DNA of 64,000 nt from Pictodentalium vernedei (lineage: Eukaryota > Mollusca > Scaphopoda > Dentaliida > Dentaliidae): contig CM062290.1 in assembly GCA_031216915.1 (NCBI GenBank), positions 166,737,453 through 166,801,452 on the forward strand, written 5' to 3'. The notes under the pieces were generated by a model. It worked only from the letters and a program-made list of their open reading frames with translations. It was not told the origin of the DNA and searched no databases. This document shows, piece by piece, positions 33,867 through 43,912 of the stretch. A program made the position numbers and the translations under genes. The first letter of the stretch is position 1, and each line of letters starts with the position of its first letter.

Positions 33867-34448
33867 TCAACCCTTTGAATCCAAAAGGCCGCTTCAGGGA
33901 GTGGTGGCTGAGTGGATAAGTGCGCTGGTCTCTTATTCCAGAGGGCCCGGAATAGATCCTCGGTCGGGGAAAGTTCTCGAGGTCAATTGTTGTGTTGATG
34001 CTGTCACAGCGTACAGTCCTGTCGGGTGAGGACGTAAAATGGCTGTCCCCTGTGCGGAGAGAGACACACCCCATGCAGGCTAAAGATCCCTTCATAGTAT
34101 TCGAGAAGAGTGGGGCCATGAAGTTGCCGCTACGAAGGTCATCCCACACACCTGCGCCACTGGGCCAAGGAGAGACGTTAATATAAGTTGCATAACTTGT
34201 CCTCAATCCTTGTAAAACAAATAAGATTGAATAAAAGGCCTATTTTTGCGGCCGAGAATCGTGGTACGACTTGCATTCATGAAGCAGATATTAATTAATG
34301 TGGTAGACCAATCAAGATTTTCAGCGTGCAGCCCCAAGGCTGCACGTTGAAAATATTGATTCGGCTTCTCCCAAGTAACGAATATAGATTCTACCAGTTA
34401 ATTGCTCTGAACGGTTATGAGATATATCATCAGGGTTCAAATGGTTAA
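33867..34448 (-). mobile_element. Palindromic MITE, family C, interrupted by a SINE
   Basis: Left terminus TCAACCCTTTGAATCC (33867), right part from 34241 with CGGCCGAGAATCGTGGTACG, the palindrome CGTGCAGCCCCAAGGCTGCACG and GGGTTCAAATGGTTAA. The SINE at 33891-34232 sits near its left end. Confidence 0.85.
33891..34232 (+). mobile_element. tRNA-derived SINE, second family (S2)
   Basis: Head GGGAGTGGTGGCTGAGTGG (A box) with a class-II-like tRNA shape. Body has GCTAAAGATCCCTTCATAGT, TTCGAGAAGAGTGGGG, CACCTGCGCCACTGGGCC and a tail GATTGAATA. Flanked by AAAAGGCC on both sides (33883-33890 and 34233-34240), an 8-bp or longer target duplication. Unlike the body of S1. The B box is not clearly preserved. 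Confidence 0.78.
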
Positions 34449-35303
34449 AATGGACTGAACAAATTGAAAACTCAAAGTTTATATTTGAACAGCAACAATA
34501 GTATAAAGCGTTTGCTTTGTGGCAAGAAAATTCGATATTCCTTACCGGAACGAACCTATATTGACGACAAAAGAACATTGTGAAAAATACTTACTATTTA
34601 ATTGAACTCATGTATAGCTGTAACTATTGAAATCACGACCAATTAAATTCACGTGTGTGTAAAAAAGAAATGCTAGAAAGCAATCTGGTGCTTCGTGACA
34701 CCATATTGTATGCTCCGCTGGTTTGTTTTCAGTTGGTTTCAAGAATTCATAACCAAGATTCCAAACAAAACGTGCTTATTAACTGCACCTTAGTAACATA
34801 TACCAGAGAAACTCTTCAAGGAACATAAATGATTAACGATACGTTAAGAAATCTGTCTAGTATGTGTTCAAGGTATTCAATATATTTATTTGAAGGTAAA
34901 CTATTCCTTAATTTTTATTTCTTTTTCTTGATTCTTCAAACGCTGATTTTAAAAGTTTACTAGGGACAATTGTTTCAAATAAAACTGTTCTTCTGGCATT
35001 CATTTAGTTCCAATGAGTCGACTTGCCTGGAATTATACATTATACAATCTTCAGAACATAGATAGAGTCGTGCGCCCATTCCCCAACTACCTCCATAATA
35101 CCTTTCAACAAACATCCTGTTCTGTAATATGACAAAGTCGTGGACGCCCTATTCTATTTCTCACCAGGACAAATATTCAATCGACAACTAACTCATTCCA
35201 AAAACCTTCACTATTCTCGTAATATTCAAATCAAGTCACGAATGTTATCAATATGATCGACATGCTTTTCTTTTCTCTGACCGAACACTCTATCTGGACC
35301 CAA
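34449..35303. other. No gene recognised
   Basis: AT-rich, nothing recognisable on either strand. Confidence 0.4.
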
Positions 35304-35545
35304 TTAACTCTTTGAACCCAGGTGGTATCTTCCACGCCAGTTCAGTGTCATTAGTTGGAAGAGTCTATGTTCGTTACTTGGGGGAAGACCAATCAATACT
35401 TTCAACGTGCAGCCTTGTGCCTGCACGGTAAATAATCTTGACTGGTCTACCACATACATTCACTGAGCAACTATCTACTTTATGAATTCAGGTCGTATCA
35501 CGATCATGGGCCGTAAAGGCGAACTTTACCTCTACAAAGTGTTAA
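35304..35545 (+). mobile_element. Palindromic MITE, family C
   Basis: TTAACTCTTTGAACCCAGG to GTTAA; centre CGTGCAGCCTTGTGCCTGCACG partly diverged. Its right TTAA (35542-35545) is also the left TTAA of the family A element that follows. Confidence 0.87.
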
Positions 35546-35792
35546 CCCTTTACCTAACATGAAAAGCAGACGACAGTTGTAAAAAAAAATCTTGAATAAC
35601 TAATTTTTTTCATTTTTTGTCTCAAAAACATAGGTTATGACCTCTCATTGGAACGAGCTCAACGAGCTCGTTCCAATGAGGTGTCATAACCTATGTTTTT
35701 GAGACAAAAAATGAAAAGGTAATAAAAATTAATTGGCGATTTTTGAGAATAGCGCTGACCGGTTTTGGCCGTTACGTTAGGTAAAGGGTTAA
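35542..35792 (+). mobile_element. Palindromic MITE, family A
   Basis: TTAACCCTTTACCTAACATG to GTTAGGTAAAGGGTTAA, 251 bp. Centre GACCTCTCATTGGAACGAGC - TCAA - CGAGCTCGTTCCAATGAGG. A perfect-length copy abutting the previous element. Confidence 0.94.
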
Positions 35793-36292
35793 AGAAGCTG
35801 AAACCAAAACAGAATGCACACAACTGTATCGTTAGTATTTGTACCAGAAGAGACTTTGGAATGAAAGTTATCTTCAGATGTCCATGGCACACTGTGTGTT
35901 AATTTTATTAAACACTTACTTCTGCCATAAACATAGTTTACTCACAATACAACATAAGTACCCGAGATTAGAGGTTGTATCACGGACATTAAAAGTCAAC
36001 AATTTGGTTATTGACCATTTATCGCCCGAGAGACCCTTGTAAACAGAACTACCAAAGTCTTGTTTACCGTTCAACAAATTGAACGTTATCCTCACTTCAT
36101 AATAGAATAGATATCAGTCGTTTTAATAGCTTTTCGTCTTCGTATGAGAACATCGTTTTGGCACGTTTTCCTATTTGACATGATTGTCCAATATTTACGA
36201 ACATTACGACAGTTACGTTGATGCTCGAAGACTGCTGTTGCTCACTGCTAGTGACGCTAATGTCACAATTAAAATGGTTTACGAGTTTTGTT
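35793..36292. other. No gene recognised
   Basis: Short frames without motif. Confidence 0.4.
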
Positions 36293-36937
36293 TTAACGCT
36301 TTACCTAATGCTTCTAGCAGACGACACTTGTAAAAAAGAAATTCTAAATTGATTAAAATTTTCATTTTTGCCCTCAAATATTGATTATTAGTCCTCATTG
36401 AAACAGGCTCAACTTTTTCAGAAATAGTTGAGAGCGAGAGAGAGTCAAAGAGAGAGAATTTAGGCCAACATTATCTTTACCAACCCAGCATAGCAATCTT
36501 GTTGGGAATTAGCAGGAAGGGTGCAGGAACTCCTTCATCTAAGAATGTGACGGCATTTAAAGTCTACGGCTTTCAAAGTCGAGAAGAATGTACGATTTTA
36601 ACTCATATTTAACAAATCTGTTGAATATGGGACCACAAAGAATACATTTTGCTTAATATGGAGGTATGAGAGTCCCATACGTAGCTATGTATATTGTATT
36701 CCCACCACCGCCACAAAGGTACATGGGTCAGCAGTGATACATTTCAGCGTGTGGTTTTCCTTCTTTAACCGTGTCCTCTGCCCTCCGTCTCCAGTTCGAG
36801 ATGCTTCCGCCGTCCCTGCTCGTTCCAGTGAGGGATCAAACGTTATATTAAAGGGCGAAAATTAAAAAAGAAAGATTGAATTGTGATTTTATGATACCGC
36901 TTTTCGGATATGTCCGTTACGTAAGGAAACAGATTAA
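36293..36937 (+). mobile_element. Palindromic MITE, family A, with about 400 bp inserted at its centre
   Basis: Left arm 36293-36410: TTAACGCTTTACCTAATG, AGCAGACGACACTTG, TTTGCCCTCAAATATTG, CCTCATTGAAACAGGCTC. Right arm 36817-36937: CTCGTTCCAGTGAGGGATCA, GTCCGTTACGTAAGGAAACAG and TTAA at the end. The intervening DNA (36411-36816) has a GAGAGAGAG tract and no coding sequence, and starts and stops at the former palindrome centre. Confidence 0.75.
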
Positions 36938-37283
36938 GCATGCGAGTTGTACAAAATGCTTATCGATAACCCCTGCCTTATTGTAGAACAAAGACCAAGT
37001 ACTTAGCCAAATGAGAAAACTCAAACAAAAAAACATATTTCTGAAGCAACGCCTGATTACGTCAAAATTAACCAATGCTTATGTGTTTGATATTGGGCAT
37101 GAAACTCCTGTTGATTCCCAGATCAAATGGGAAAGTCGAAACAAAAAAAAAAAACACAATCATTTATTACGATTTTAACGCAATAAAAATAGGTTTGTCC
37201 TTTTGAAAATCACGGGAGAGCGACTAACGCCCTCCTGGGAAAAGGTTCAGGTTCAGGAAGTCGACTGTCCCGTCGCTTCGTTT
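36938..37283. other. No gene recognised
   Basis: Nothing coding; a short poly-A run near 37144. Confidence 0.4.
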
Positions 37284-37959
37284 CGGTGGGGAAACCCTAT
37301 ACCAGGGCCTTTTTAAAAATAAAAAAAATACTATCCACTAGGAGCGGCTAACCATCAAAGTTTTTTATCCGACTTTGACAAACTCTGTGGTCTTAGAATA
37401 AGTACTTTAACATACACACTTCAGAAAAGGTCATGCCGACAATAGTCGGATGACTTTGTCAGTGGCTTCTTGTCAAGTCTTGACTGCCTCTAGAGGCAGC
37501 CAAGACTTGACTAGAAATCACTTCTTGATTACAAGGCATGGTACATATACGCAGTAAAAATCGAAGAAAATTTTCCAGACTCTTGAGAGTTAATCCTTTA
37601 CTCAACGCAACGGAAAAACCGAACAGCACTATTCACAAAAATCACAATCAGTTTTCATTATTTTTTTCATTTTTTTTTTGTCTCAAAATCACAGCTTATC
37701 ACTATTCAATTTTCATTATTTTTTTCATTTTTTGTCTCAAAAACATAGCTTATGACCCTTCATTCCAATGAAAATTGAATGGTGATTTTTGTGAATGCTA
37801 AATTGTCTTTATGAGCTTTTCTTAAGTGCATATAAAAGTACTTGTTCTGAGACCACAAAGTTTGTCAAAATCGGATAAAGAACTTTGACGGTTAGCTGGT
37901 CCTAGTGGATAGTATTTTCTTTATTTTTAAAAAGGCCCTGGTACAGGGTTTCCCCACCG
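37284..37959. repeat. Long inverted repeat (133-bp arms, about 90% identical)
   Basis: Arm 1 at 37284-37416 (CGGTGGGGAAACCCTATACC..GGTCTTAGAATAAGTAC) and arm 2 at 37826-37959 (GTACTTGTTCTGAGACC..GGTACAGGGTTTCCCCACCG) are inverted copies. Arm 2 lies inside a family A MITE (37590-38048) while arm 1 lies outside it. No convincing target duplication, so it may be a templated copy rather than a transposon. Confidence 0.88.
37473..37511. repeat. Short hairpin
   Basis: TCAAGTCTTG.CTGCCTC TA GAGGCAG.CAAGACTTGA, between the arms of the long inverted repeat. Confidence 0.85.
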
Positions 37960-38048
37960 TAACTATGCTTTTGACGCCAAAAAATGAAAAAACTTAGTTA
38001 TTCAAGAATTTTATTTGCAAATTTCGTCTGCATTTCGTGTTAGGTTAG
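37590..38048 (-). mobile_element. Palindromic MITE, family A, rearranged
   Basis: Starts TTAATCCTTTACTCAACGCA (37590); contains a partial fold-back repeat of its own interior (CACTATTC, CAAAAATCAC, TCATTTTTTGTCTC appear more than once, and CAATGAAAATTGAATGGTGA is inverted). It is interrupted at about 37800-37959 by the inverted copy of 37284-37416, then continues as the other end: CTTAGTTATTCAAGAATTTT, TTTGCAAATTTCGTCTGC, GTGTTAGGTTAG. Terminal TTAA at the right is lost. Confidence 0.7.
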
Positions 38049-38389
38049 AAAAGACTTCGTTTATTTCCAATATATTTATCAGCTTGGGGTTTTGTGGACA
38101 TTATCGGCACGTGGTCTAACAGAAGATAAAATCGACTCGCGATTCGCGGACACAATTAGCTTGTGAACATAATGGGCCTTGAGGACGACTCCGGTCGAAA
38201 CAGATGTATTTTCACTCATGTAACAGACTGAGAGGAGTAGCAGGTTCCCCGTCCTGAATAGAAAAAAAAAAACGGTCGAACTGCTCTAATGAGTCAACAA
38301 CATGTTATTACTCGAATAACTATCGTTTAATTACCCAATTTGAGACTATTTAAGTCTCGAGTACAACTGGGGCTGTATAGTGAGGGTAT
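38049..38389. other. No gene recognised
   Basis: Nothing recognised. Confidence 0.4.
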
Positions 38390-38639
38390 TTAACCCTTTA
38401 CCCAACGCAGACGATTTCAAAATTTATTATTTTAAATATCATTTTTTAAATTTTTTCAAAAAATTTCAACAAAACCATATCATGTGACCCCCTCTTTGGA
38501 ACGAGCACGACGAGCTCGTTCCAAAGAGGGGTCACATGATATGGTTTTGTTGAAATTTTTCGAAAAATAATATTTCTTTAGCTGCTGAATTTGCATATTA
38601 CGCGGGCGGATGCGGGCGATTCGTTGGGTAAAGGGTTAA
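38390..38639 (+). mobile_element. Palindromic MITE, family B
   Basis: TTAACCCTTTACCCAACGCA to CGTTGGGTAAAGGGTTAA; arms ACAAAACCATATCATGTGAC / GTCACATGATATGGTTTTGT; GC-rich right end ACGCGGGCGGATGCGGGCGA. 250 bp, TTAA at both ends. Confidence 0.93.
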
Positions 38640-39293
38640 CTTAATCGTCGTACTAATTTTAGAAAAAAATAATATGAAAGGTACAGCGTGTCTGGACAAA
38701 GTTAAGAACTTATCTCGTCAATGTCGCGACTTCAGGATTGGAGAAAACAGAAGAGTTGTGACAATGTCTGACAATGAGTGACGCATGACTGTTAAGAGGC
38801 CTGCATACACGAATAGCCCCAATAGTTTTATTTTTTTTTTACAATCGGACGGACAGTGGCCGGACTTTCAAATTAAATACCAAATGAGCAAGTTAGAGTT
38901 ACAGCTCGAGCATCATGAAATGAGTTTCAGATGTAAACATTTTACCAACCAAATGATGCCACAGGTTGCGCCTTAACCAGATATGGGAAAAGACGTGTGT
39001 GGGGAAATTTTATCGATTTAAATTTATCGACAATGCGGTAGCAAATTTCAGCATTGTCGATAAATTTATTTCGAATATAAACACAATATCACTAAATAAT
39101 GCCCTTGTGCATTAATAATATATGGGGAAATAATTTTTGTGAGGAATTAACCGGTAGCAAATGTCGTGATTGAATTCGACCTATAATAAACATGGCCCCA
39201 GTTAGGCGATGAACCGTTTTAAGCCTACAAGTCGCTGCAGGTTTTACGTAAATGGAGTAGTTTACTACGAGGAAGTAACAGATCTAACCCATT
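38640..39293. other. No gene; one hairpin
   Basis: Hairpin at 39020-39067 pairs AAATTTATCGACAATGC with GCATTGTCGATAAATTT (17-bp perfect arms). The 63-codon frame at 38785-38976 has no motif. Confidence 0.5.
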
Positions 39294-39450
39294 ACTTTAC
39301 ACCAATAGAAGACGACCCTTGCTTAAAAAATCTCGAACAACTCAAAATTTTCCATTCTTTGCCTCAAAAACATAGCTAGGCTCGTTCCATTGCTGGGTTT
39401 TCAGCTACATTTCGGGACAAAAATTAAATAATAATAAATGTTGAATGATG
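39294..39450 (+). mobile_element. Palindromic MITE, family A, heavily decayed
   Basis: CTAACCCATTACTTTACACC, GAAGACGACCCTTGC, TGCCTCAAAAACATAGCT, GGCTCGTTCCATTG, and ATGTTGAATGATG are recognisable in family A order; the right terminus is lost. Confidence 0.6.
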
Positions 39451-40098
39451 CTGGCTAGATATTGCAGCTCAGTTGGTAAAATGTGACTCAATTGAAAGCA
39501 GTAAAATTAGTCGTTTCATTGTATAATTAATAATGTCTTATATCACGTTATGTGATCTACAGAACTGTATACAGTTATTCTAAAAGGCGAATGGGGATAA
39601 GAAATACCCCTCGTTTGGGGGTCTAATTATGTTGTAGCATAACATTATTAAGTCAAATTAAATGCACGTGTTCTAAATTTGCTAACAACTAGAGCGCTGT
39701 TTCCATTTTGTGTTACAAATTTGTGAGATTCCGAATGCTCCATCATCAGTTGTCACGTGCAATCTTCTCAGGGAGAGGTTTACCGACGCACATCCCAGAT
39801 ACGGACAAGGGTATCATCATCCTTTGGATACAAACGTTCTCACAGACACACGTGTATGTACGCAACTTCACCATATCACATCACACATGTATACACACAA
39901 AAGAGTACAATCATCTTTACGTCTCCATCCCAACCCGCACATTCACACTTAATCTCGCATCCTCGCACACAAACACCCAGAGAAATAAATATACGTACAA
40001 AAAAGACCTTCCATCCTCTGACCCCTGTAAAACCTTGAATCGTAAAATATCAGTACTAGTTATTCTGAAAGCACTTACAACACATTATGCATACATTC
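39451..40098. other. No gene recognised
   Basis: Contains CA-rich sequence (39840-39990) that gives three overlapping artefactual frames, including a 139-codon one; no motif supports a gene. Confidence 0.4.
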
Positions 40099-40411
40099 TT
40101 GACCCTTTGATCGGAAAGGTCGCTTAATGGGTCTTAATTCATAAAGTGGATAGTTGCTCAGTGAATTCGTGTGGGACATCAATCAAGATTTTCAAAGTGC
40201 AGCTCCCACGGCGCACGTTAAAAATATTGATTGGTCTTTTCCCCAAAACGTCGCATATGACATCTTATTGGAACAAGCGAAACGAGCTCGTTCCAATGAG
40301 ATGTCATAAGCTGTGTTTTTAAGAAAAAAATGAAAAAAATAATGAAAATTTAATGGTGATTTTAGTGAATAGCGGTGGCGGATTTGGCTGTTACGTTGGG
40401 TGAAGGGTTAA
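40099..40411. mobile_element. Chimeric MITE: family C half joined to family A half
   Basis: 40099-40245 is family C in minus orientation (GACCCTTTGATCGGAAAGG, GTGCAGCTCCCACGGCGCAC, GATTGGTCTTTTCCCC). From about 40247 the sequence is family A: ATGACATCTTATTGGAACAA, CGAGCTCGTTCCAATGAGAT, ending GTTGGGTGAAGGGTTAA (40411). The join falls in CCCCAAAACG, where both families have CAAA. Confidence 0.82.
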
Positions 40412-41443
40412 ATCGCACGGGCCGCCACTATTATATATCAGTATGTGGGACCGTGGGTGTCCTTATATGACAGGACACACACAAGCTTTCCACGTCCCTA
40501 GGCCACACTTATTAGACCAGCTGTACCCGTTACACTTACACATCATGAGACAAGTTGAAAACATTTGCTTTATCTGAAAAATAATAGTGACGGCAGCAGT
40601 GTGTCAACTATTAAACGGAACAACCGAGAGTCCCGCCATGTCAAACAAATCAATCGAGTAAACACTTGACCGTTATTATGTCGTAAATGGAGTGGTGTGT
40701 TTTGTGTTTGTCACGTATGCTGACTTTGGTAATGTCGCAAATATGTATTAAACTTTCTCAGGAATAACAAATATATACTTATTGTGTGTTCCATTATTTT
40801 CTATTGCTAGAATGAACTTAACAAACAGTCCAGAATATTTAGACGAAAATAAAACCACATTGACCCATTGCCTAATGAATGTACGAAATCAGCACAATTC
40901 TGGACATAAATATCGCCATTCAAATTTTGTTACTAATTTTCTATCGAAGTTCAAACCAGCCCACATTATGAGGAACCCTGGTACACCATGGTATTTTCCT
41001 AAAATAGCATGGTAAACCATGGTTTTTGGGACAATAACATAGTTTACTTTGGTATATCGTGGTACTGTTTCATAAAGGTGGGCTTACACTAAATAAATAC
41101 CGATTGATCACATAAGGAAAAATGGCTTGAATTTATCTTGGACCGGAAACAGAAAAGATTCTGTTTTAGAACAGACGTTAATTATAAGTATTTAGAATAA
41201 TAAGTATTTAGAAGCTTTGAATACCTTTCTTACCCATTTCACGAAATACTTTTATTCGTGCAGTAAAAAAGTTGTAAACCAACCTCCCTGACCTTTAAGG
41301 AAAGTTTTATGTATCAAATACATATTGAGTTATACTCAACAAACACATTTTCAAACCGCAGGGCATCCATGACAAGGGACAGACGGAAGTACGTCACAAA
41401 TTTACTGTTTTGACAATGTTCACAAATAAGATGGTTGGGTCTA
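40412..41443. other. No gene recognised
   Basis: Frame 40782-41015 (77 codons) has no motif. A short imperfect palindromic cluster CCATGGTATTTTCC / ATGGTAAACCATGG lies near 40985-41022. Confidence 0.4.
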
Positions 41444-41992
41444 TTAACCCCTTAAACCTTCGTGGTATCTTCCATTTCAGTTCAGTTGGAGTACCGGCAT
41501 AGTCCATATTCATTTTTAGGGGGCGGACTAATTAACATTTTCAACGTGCTGCCTTGCGTCTTCAAGTTGAAAATCGTGTTTAGTCTACCCCTCACATTAA
41601 CTTAGCAGCCATCCTATTGATGAAACTATAATATACCTCACGTGACTTCCTTGCATTCTGAATGGCTGAAAACTTGAAAAGTGATACCCTATTTCGAGTA
41701 GTTGTCCAGCACAGAGCTGAGGGGTCACTACATGTGGGCACTATATGTTTTCTATTTTAGCACGGGCACTATATATATTTTCTGGTTATAAAAACGAACA
41801 ATGCAAACGATTTTTCCAAAACGGTGGCAGAAAATCCCGGCCACCAATTAGACAATTCGATTTACATAAAAAATATACACTTCGGTTTTTAAGTGTCGCA
41901 AGAATAGCCACAAAGTTTTCCGATGTGATACGTTTCGATAAATAGAGATTATTACCATTATGTGGATGTACAAAATATGTATCCGGGTCGAG

Positions 41993-42059
41993 CTCCGGGT
42001 TCTGAGGGAAGATCACGACGAGTCGAAGACGAGTCGTGATCTACCCTTAGAACCCGGAG
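41993..42059. repeat. Hairpin with GACGA-containing tip
   Basis: CTCCGGGTTCTGAGGG..GATCACGAC and GTCGTGATC..CCCTTAGAACCCGGAG pair over about 27 bp; the tip is GAGTCGAAGACGA. Confidence 0.9.
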
Positions 42060-42230
42060 TGAGACATTGGCAGAGGCGAGGAATAGTATCATTGTGTCGA
42101 ACAATTATCAATATCCACACATTATTCTCATTTCTCCTTTTTTGTTTAAGATAAAAACATCATTACATGTTTACAATTTGGATTGCAGATTATTTAGTTA
42201 ATTTGCATTTTCGGGTTGTTCGATATAATA

Positions 42231-42377
42231 TAAGGACTAGTGCATGGCTTGTCGTTGACTACGCCCATATAGTGCCCAGTGAGATGGTGTAGTTCCCTCC
42301 GCTTCGCGTCGGGAACTACACCACCTCACTGGGCACTATATGGGCGTAGTCAACTCCAAGCCATGCACCATTCCTTA
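42231..42377. repeat. Long hairpin of element D, copy 2
   Basis: Near-perfect 65-70-bp arms containing GTTGACTACGCCCATATAG and GTAGTTCCC, with a CGCTTCGCG tip. Homologous, in reverse, to 8747-8891. Confidence 0.92.
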
Positions 42378-42432
42378 AATAGCGTATCATGTTCCGGACC
42401 GGAAAATGGGCCGCTCCTTTTCAAAGAGTTAA

Positions 42433-42789
42433 CTGACATTTGAAACTTGAGAGGTATTTGTACAATACAAATGTATTATAAGGTACGGATTTTTTCTTAT
42501 TTTTGTTTTGTCTTTAGGAAGACGTTTTGTATTTTTATCTCTTTTTTTGTTATTTTGTTTTTGAAGTTTATGTTTTTTAATAATAAAAATGCATGGCAAC
42601 CGGCTCTCGGTACTACTACCGTGAAATGCTACGTTGAAATACTATCTTAGCCAATGACGAACATTTTTATTCTAGTTTAGATCAGAAACTAGAATCCTAT
42701 ATTTGCTTTATCGTTATCAAGTTTACTCAATAGTCTCAAAGAGAAGACCGAGTAATATGTTTGACCTGCAGCCAACCTGCAACCAAATG
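42433..42789. other. No gene recognised
   Basis: AT-rich with T-runs; nothing recognised. Confidence 0.4.
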
Positions 42790-42797
42790 ATCGCATG

Positions 42798-43354
42798 TAG
42801 GGCTACATGATACTCAAAACTGAATACCGGTATCGGTATTCCAATAAATACCGCGGTATACCGGTATATCGGAAACTGCTCAAATATATGAACATAGGTA
42901 CCACAATCGAGACTTAAGGAATCACAGTCGGAACGAATCAACATGCCTTGATGATGCGGTTCGAAAATCATTTTTCCAACGCAGACGACATTAAAATTTA
43001 TTATTTTAAAAATTAGTTTATCAGATTTTCCACCCAAAATTCTACAAAACAATATCATGTGACCCCTCATTGGAACGAGCTCGTTCCAATGAGGGGTAAC
43101 ATGATACAGATTTGTTGAAAATTTTGAAAATTATTTTTTGAACTGCTGAATTTGTATATTATTGTTGGTAAAAGCAGACGATTCCTTGGATAAAGGGATA
43201 ATATTATTCATTCGGAGCGACAGTTAAAAAACTCAAGACATCTTGAAAATTAAATTGTGAGTAAATAAATAATGACGATAAACCTATATTTTTGTAATTT
43301 CACCGGTATTCAATCGATATTGGTTTGAATTTATCGATATACTGCGCAGCCCTA
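42798..43354. mobile_element. Non-autonomous hAT element
   Basis: Ends TAGGGCTACATGATA and (reverse complement) TAGGGCTGCGCAGTATA; flanked by 8-bp ATCGCATG (42790-42797) and ATCGTATG (43355-43362), 7/8 identical, as expected for hAT. Sub-terminal repeats of ACCGGTAT / GGTATACCGG are clustered at both ends. Host of the nested family B MITE. 557 bp, no transposase. Confidence 0.85.
42969..43202 (+). mobile_element. Palindromic MITE, family B, nested in a hAT element
   Basis: Left end decayed (TTTTTCCAACGCAGACGACA), centre CCCCTCATTGGAACGAGCTC with its inverse, right end GATTCCTTGGATAAAGGGAT. Arms ACAAAACAATATCATGTGAC / AACATGATACAGATTTGTTG. Confidence 0.85.
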
Positions 43355-43502
43355 ATCGTATGTTAAAATAGTAATTTGTCTTCTTTAAAACTTGAGTGTT
43401 GCGTCCCAGGCAAGTCATATTTCGATCTGGTCGATGCATTTTGGAAAAAGCAGAAAAAGAGTTAAATGTGATCGTTCTGAAAAAGTTTGATGCACTGAAC
43501 AT

Positions 43503-43841
43503 GGGGGAGCACGACGGCTCAGTGGTTACGGCACTGGACTTCAAATTGAAAGGTTCACAGTTCAACCACCACCAAGGGTTACTGCGCACTGTCCTCGGGC
43601 AAGGTACGTAATCCCGATTGCCCACGTGGGGAAACTGTGGCGCTGTACACTAAGGCGTACTGCATGTGGATGGTGCACTTGTCTTCAACCAATGGTAACC
43701 CTGTTTGTTCGGAGTTAGTACGTTGGGAGTATGAGAGTTGCTCGCCGCTGTTCGGTAGTTCTCTCCGGTTACTCCGGCTTCCTCCACCCGTAGAATTGTT
43801 AGACACGAAGTGACCCCGGCTGTTGAAAGTATCGCCACACC
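43503..43841 (+). mobile_element. SINE family S1
   Basis: Head GGGGGAGCACGACGGCTCAG, B-box remnant CACAGTTCAACC, body GGGCAAGGTACGTAATCCCG, TAAGGCGTACTGCATGTGGA, CTTCAACCAATGGTAA, GGTTACTCCGGCTTCCTCCA, GTAGAATTGTTAGACACG; followed by a (TAA)n tail. Confidence 0.9.

Positions 43842-43911
<70 letters not shown>
43842..43911. repeat. (TAA)n microsatellite
   Basis: About 23 uninterrupted triplets forming the SINE tail; it explains a poly-Tyr minus frame. Confidence 0.96.

Positions 43912-43912
<1 letters not shown>

Larger units (their letters stand above)
41629..42382 (-). mobile_element. Non-autonomous element D, copy 2
   Basis: Inserted in a family C MITE, which defines its ends: TAATATACCTCACGTGACTT on the left and CATTCCTTAAATAG on the right. 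Shares both ends and the terminal hairpin with 8741-9723. Repeats of GGGCACTATAT occur near both ends (about 41738, 41764 and in the hairpin), as expected of sub-terminal binding repeats. Also contains a second hairpin at 41993-42059. No transposase frame. Confidence 0.72.
41444..42432 (+). mobile_element. Palindromic MITE, family C, carrying an element D insertion
   Basis: TTAACCCCTTAAACC at the left (41444) and CCTTTTCAAAGAGTTAA at the right (42432), TTAA at both ends. The left arm runs to ATGAAACTA (41628) and resumes CGTATCATGTTCCGGACCGG (42383), exactly as in uninterrupted copies such as 29119-29358. Its central palindrome is diverged. Confidence 0.88.

Noticed and set aside
39708-40127. 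139-codon ORF and overlapping frames
   Set aside because: CA-rich sequence open in several frames at once; no motif.
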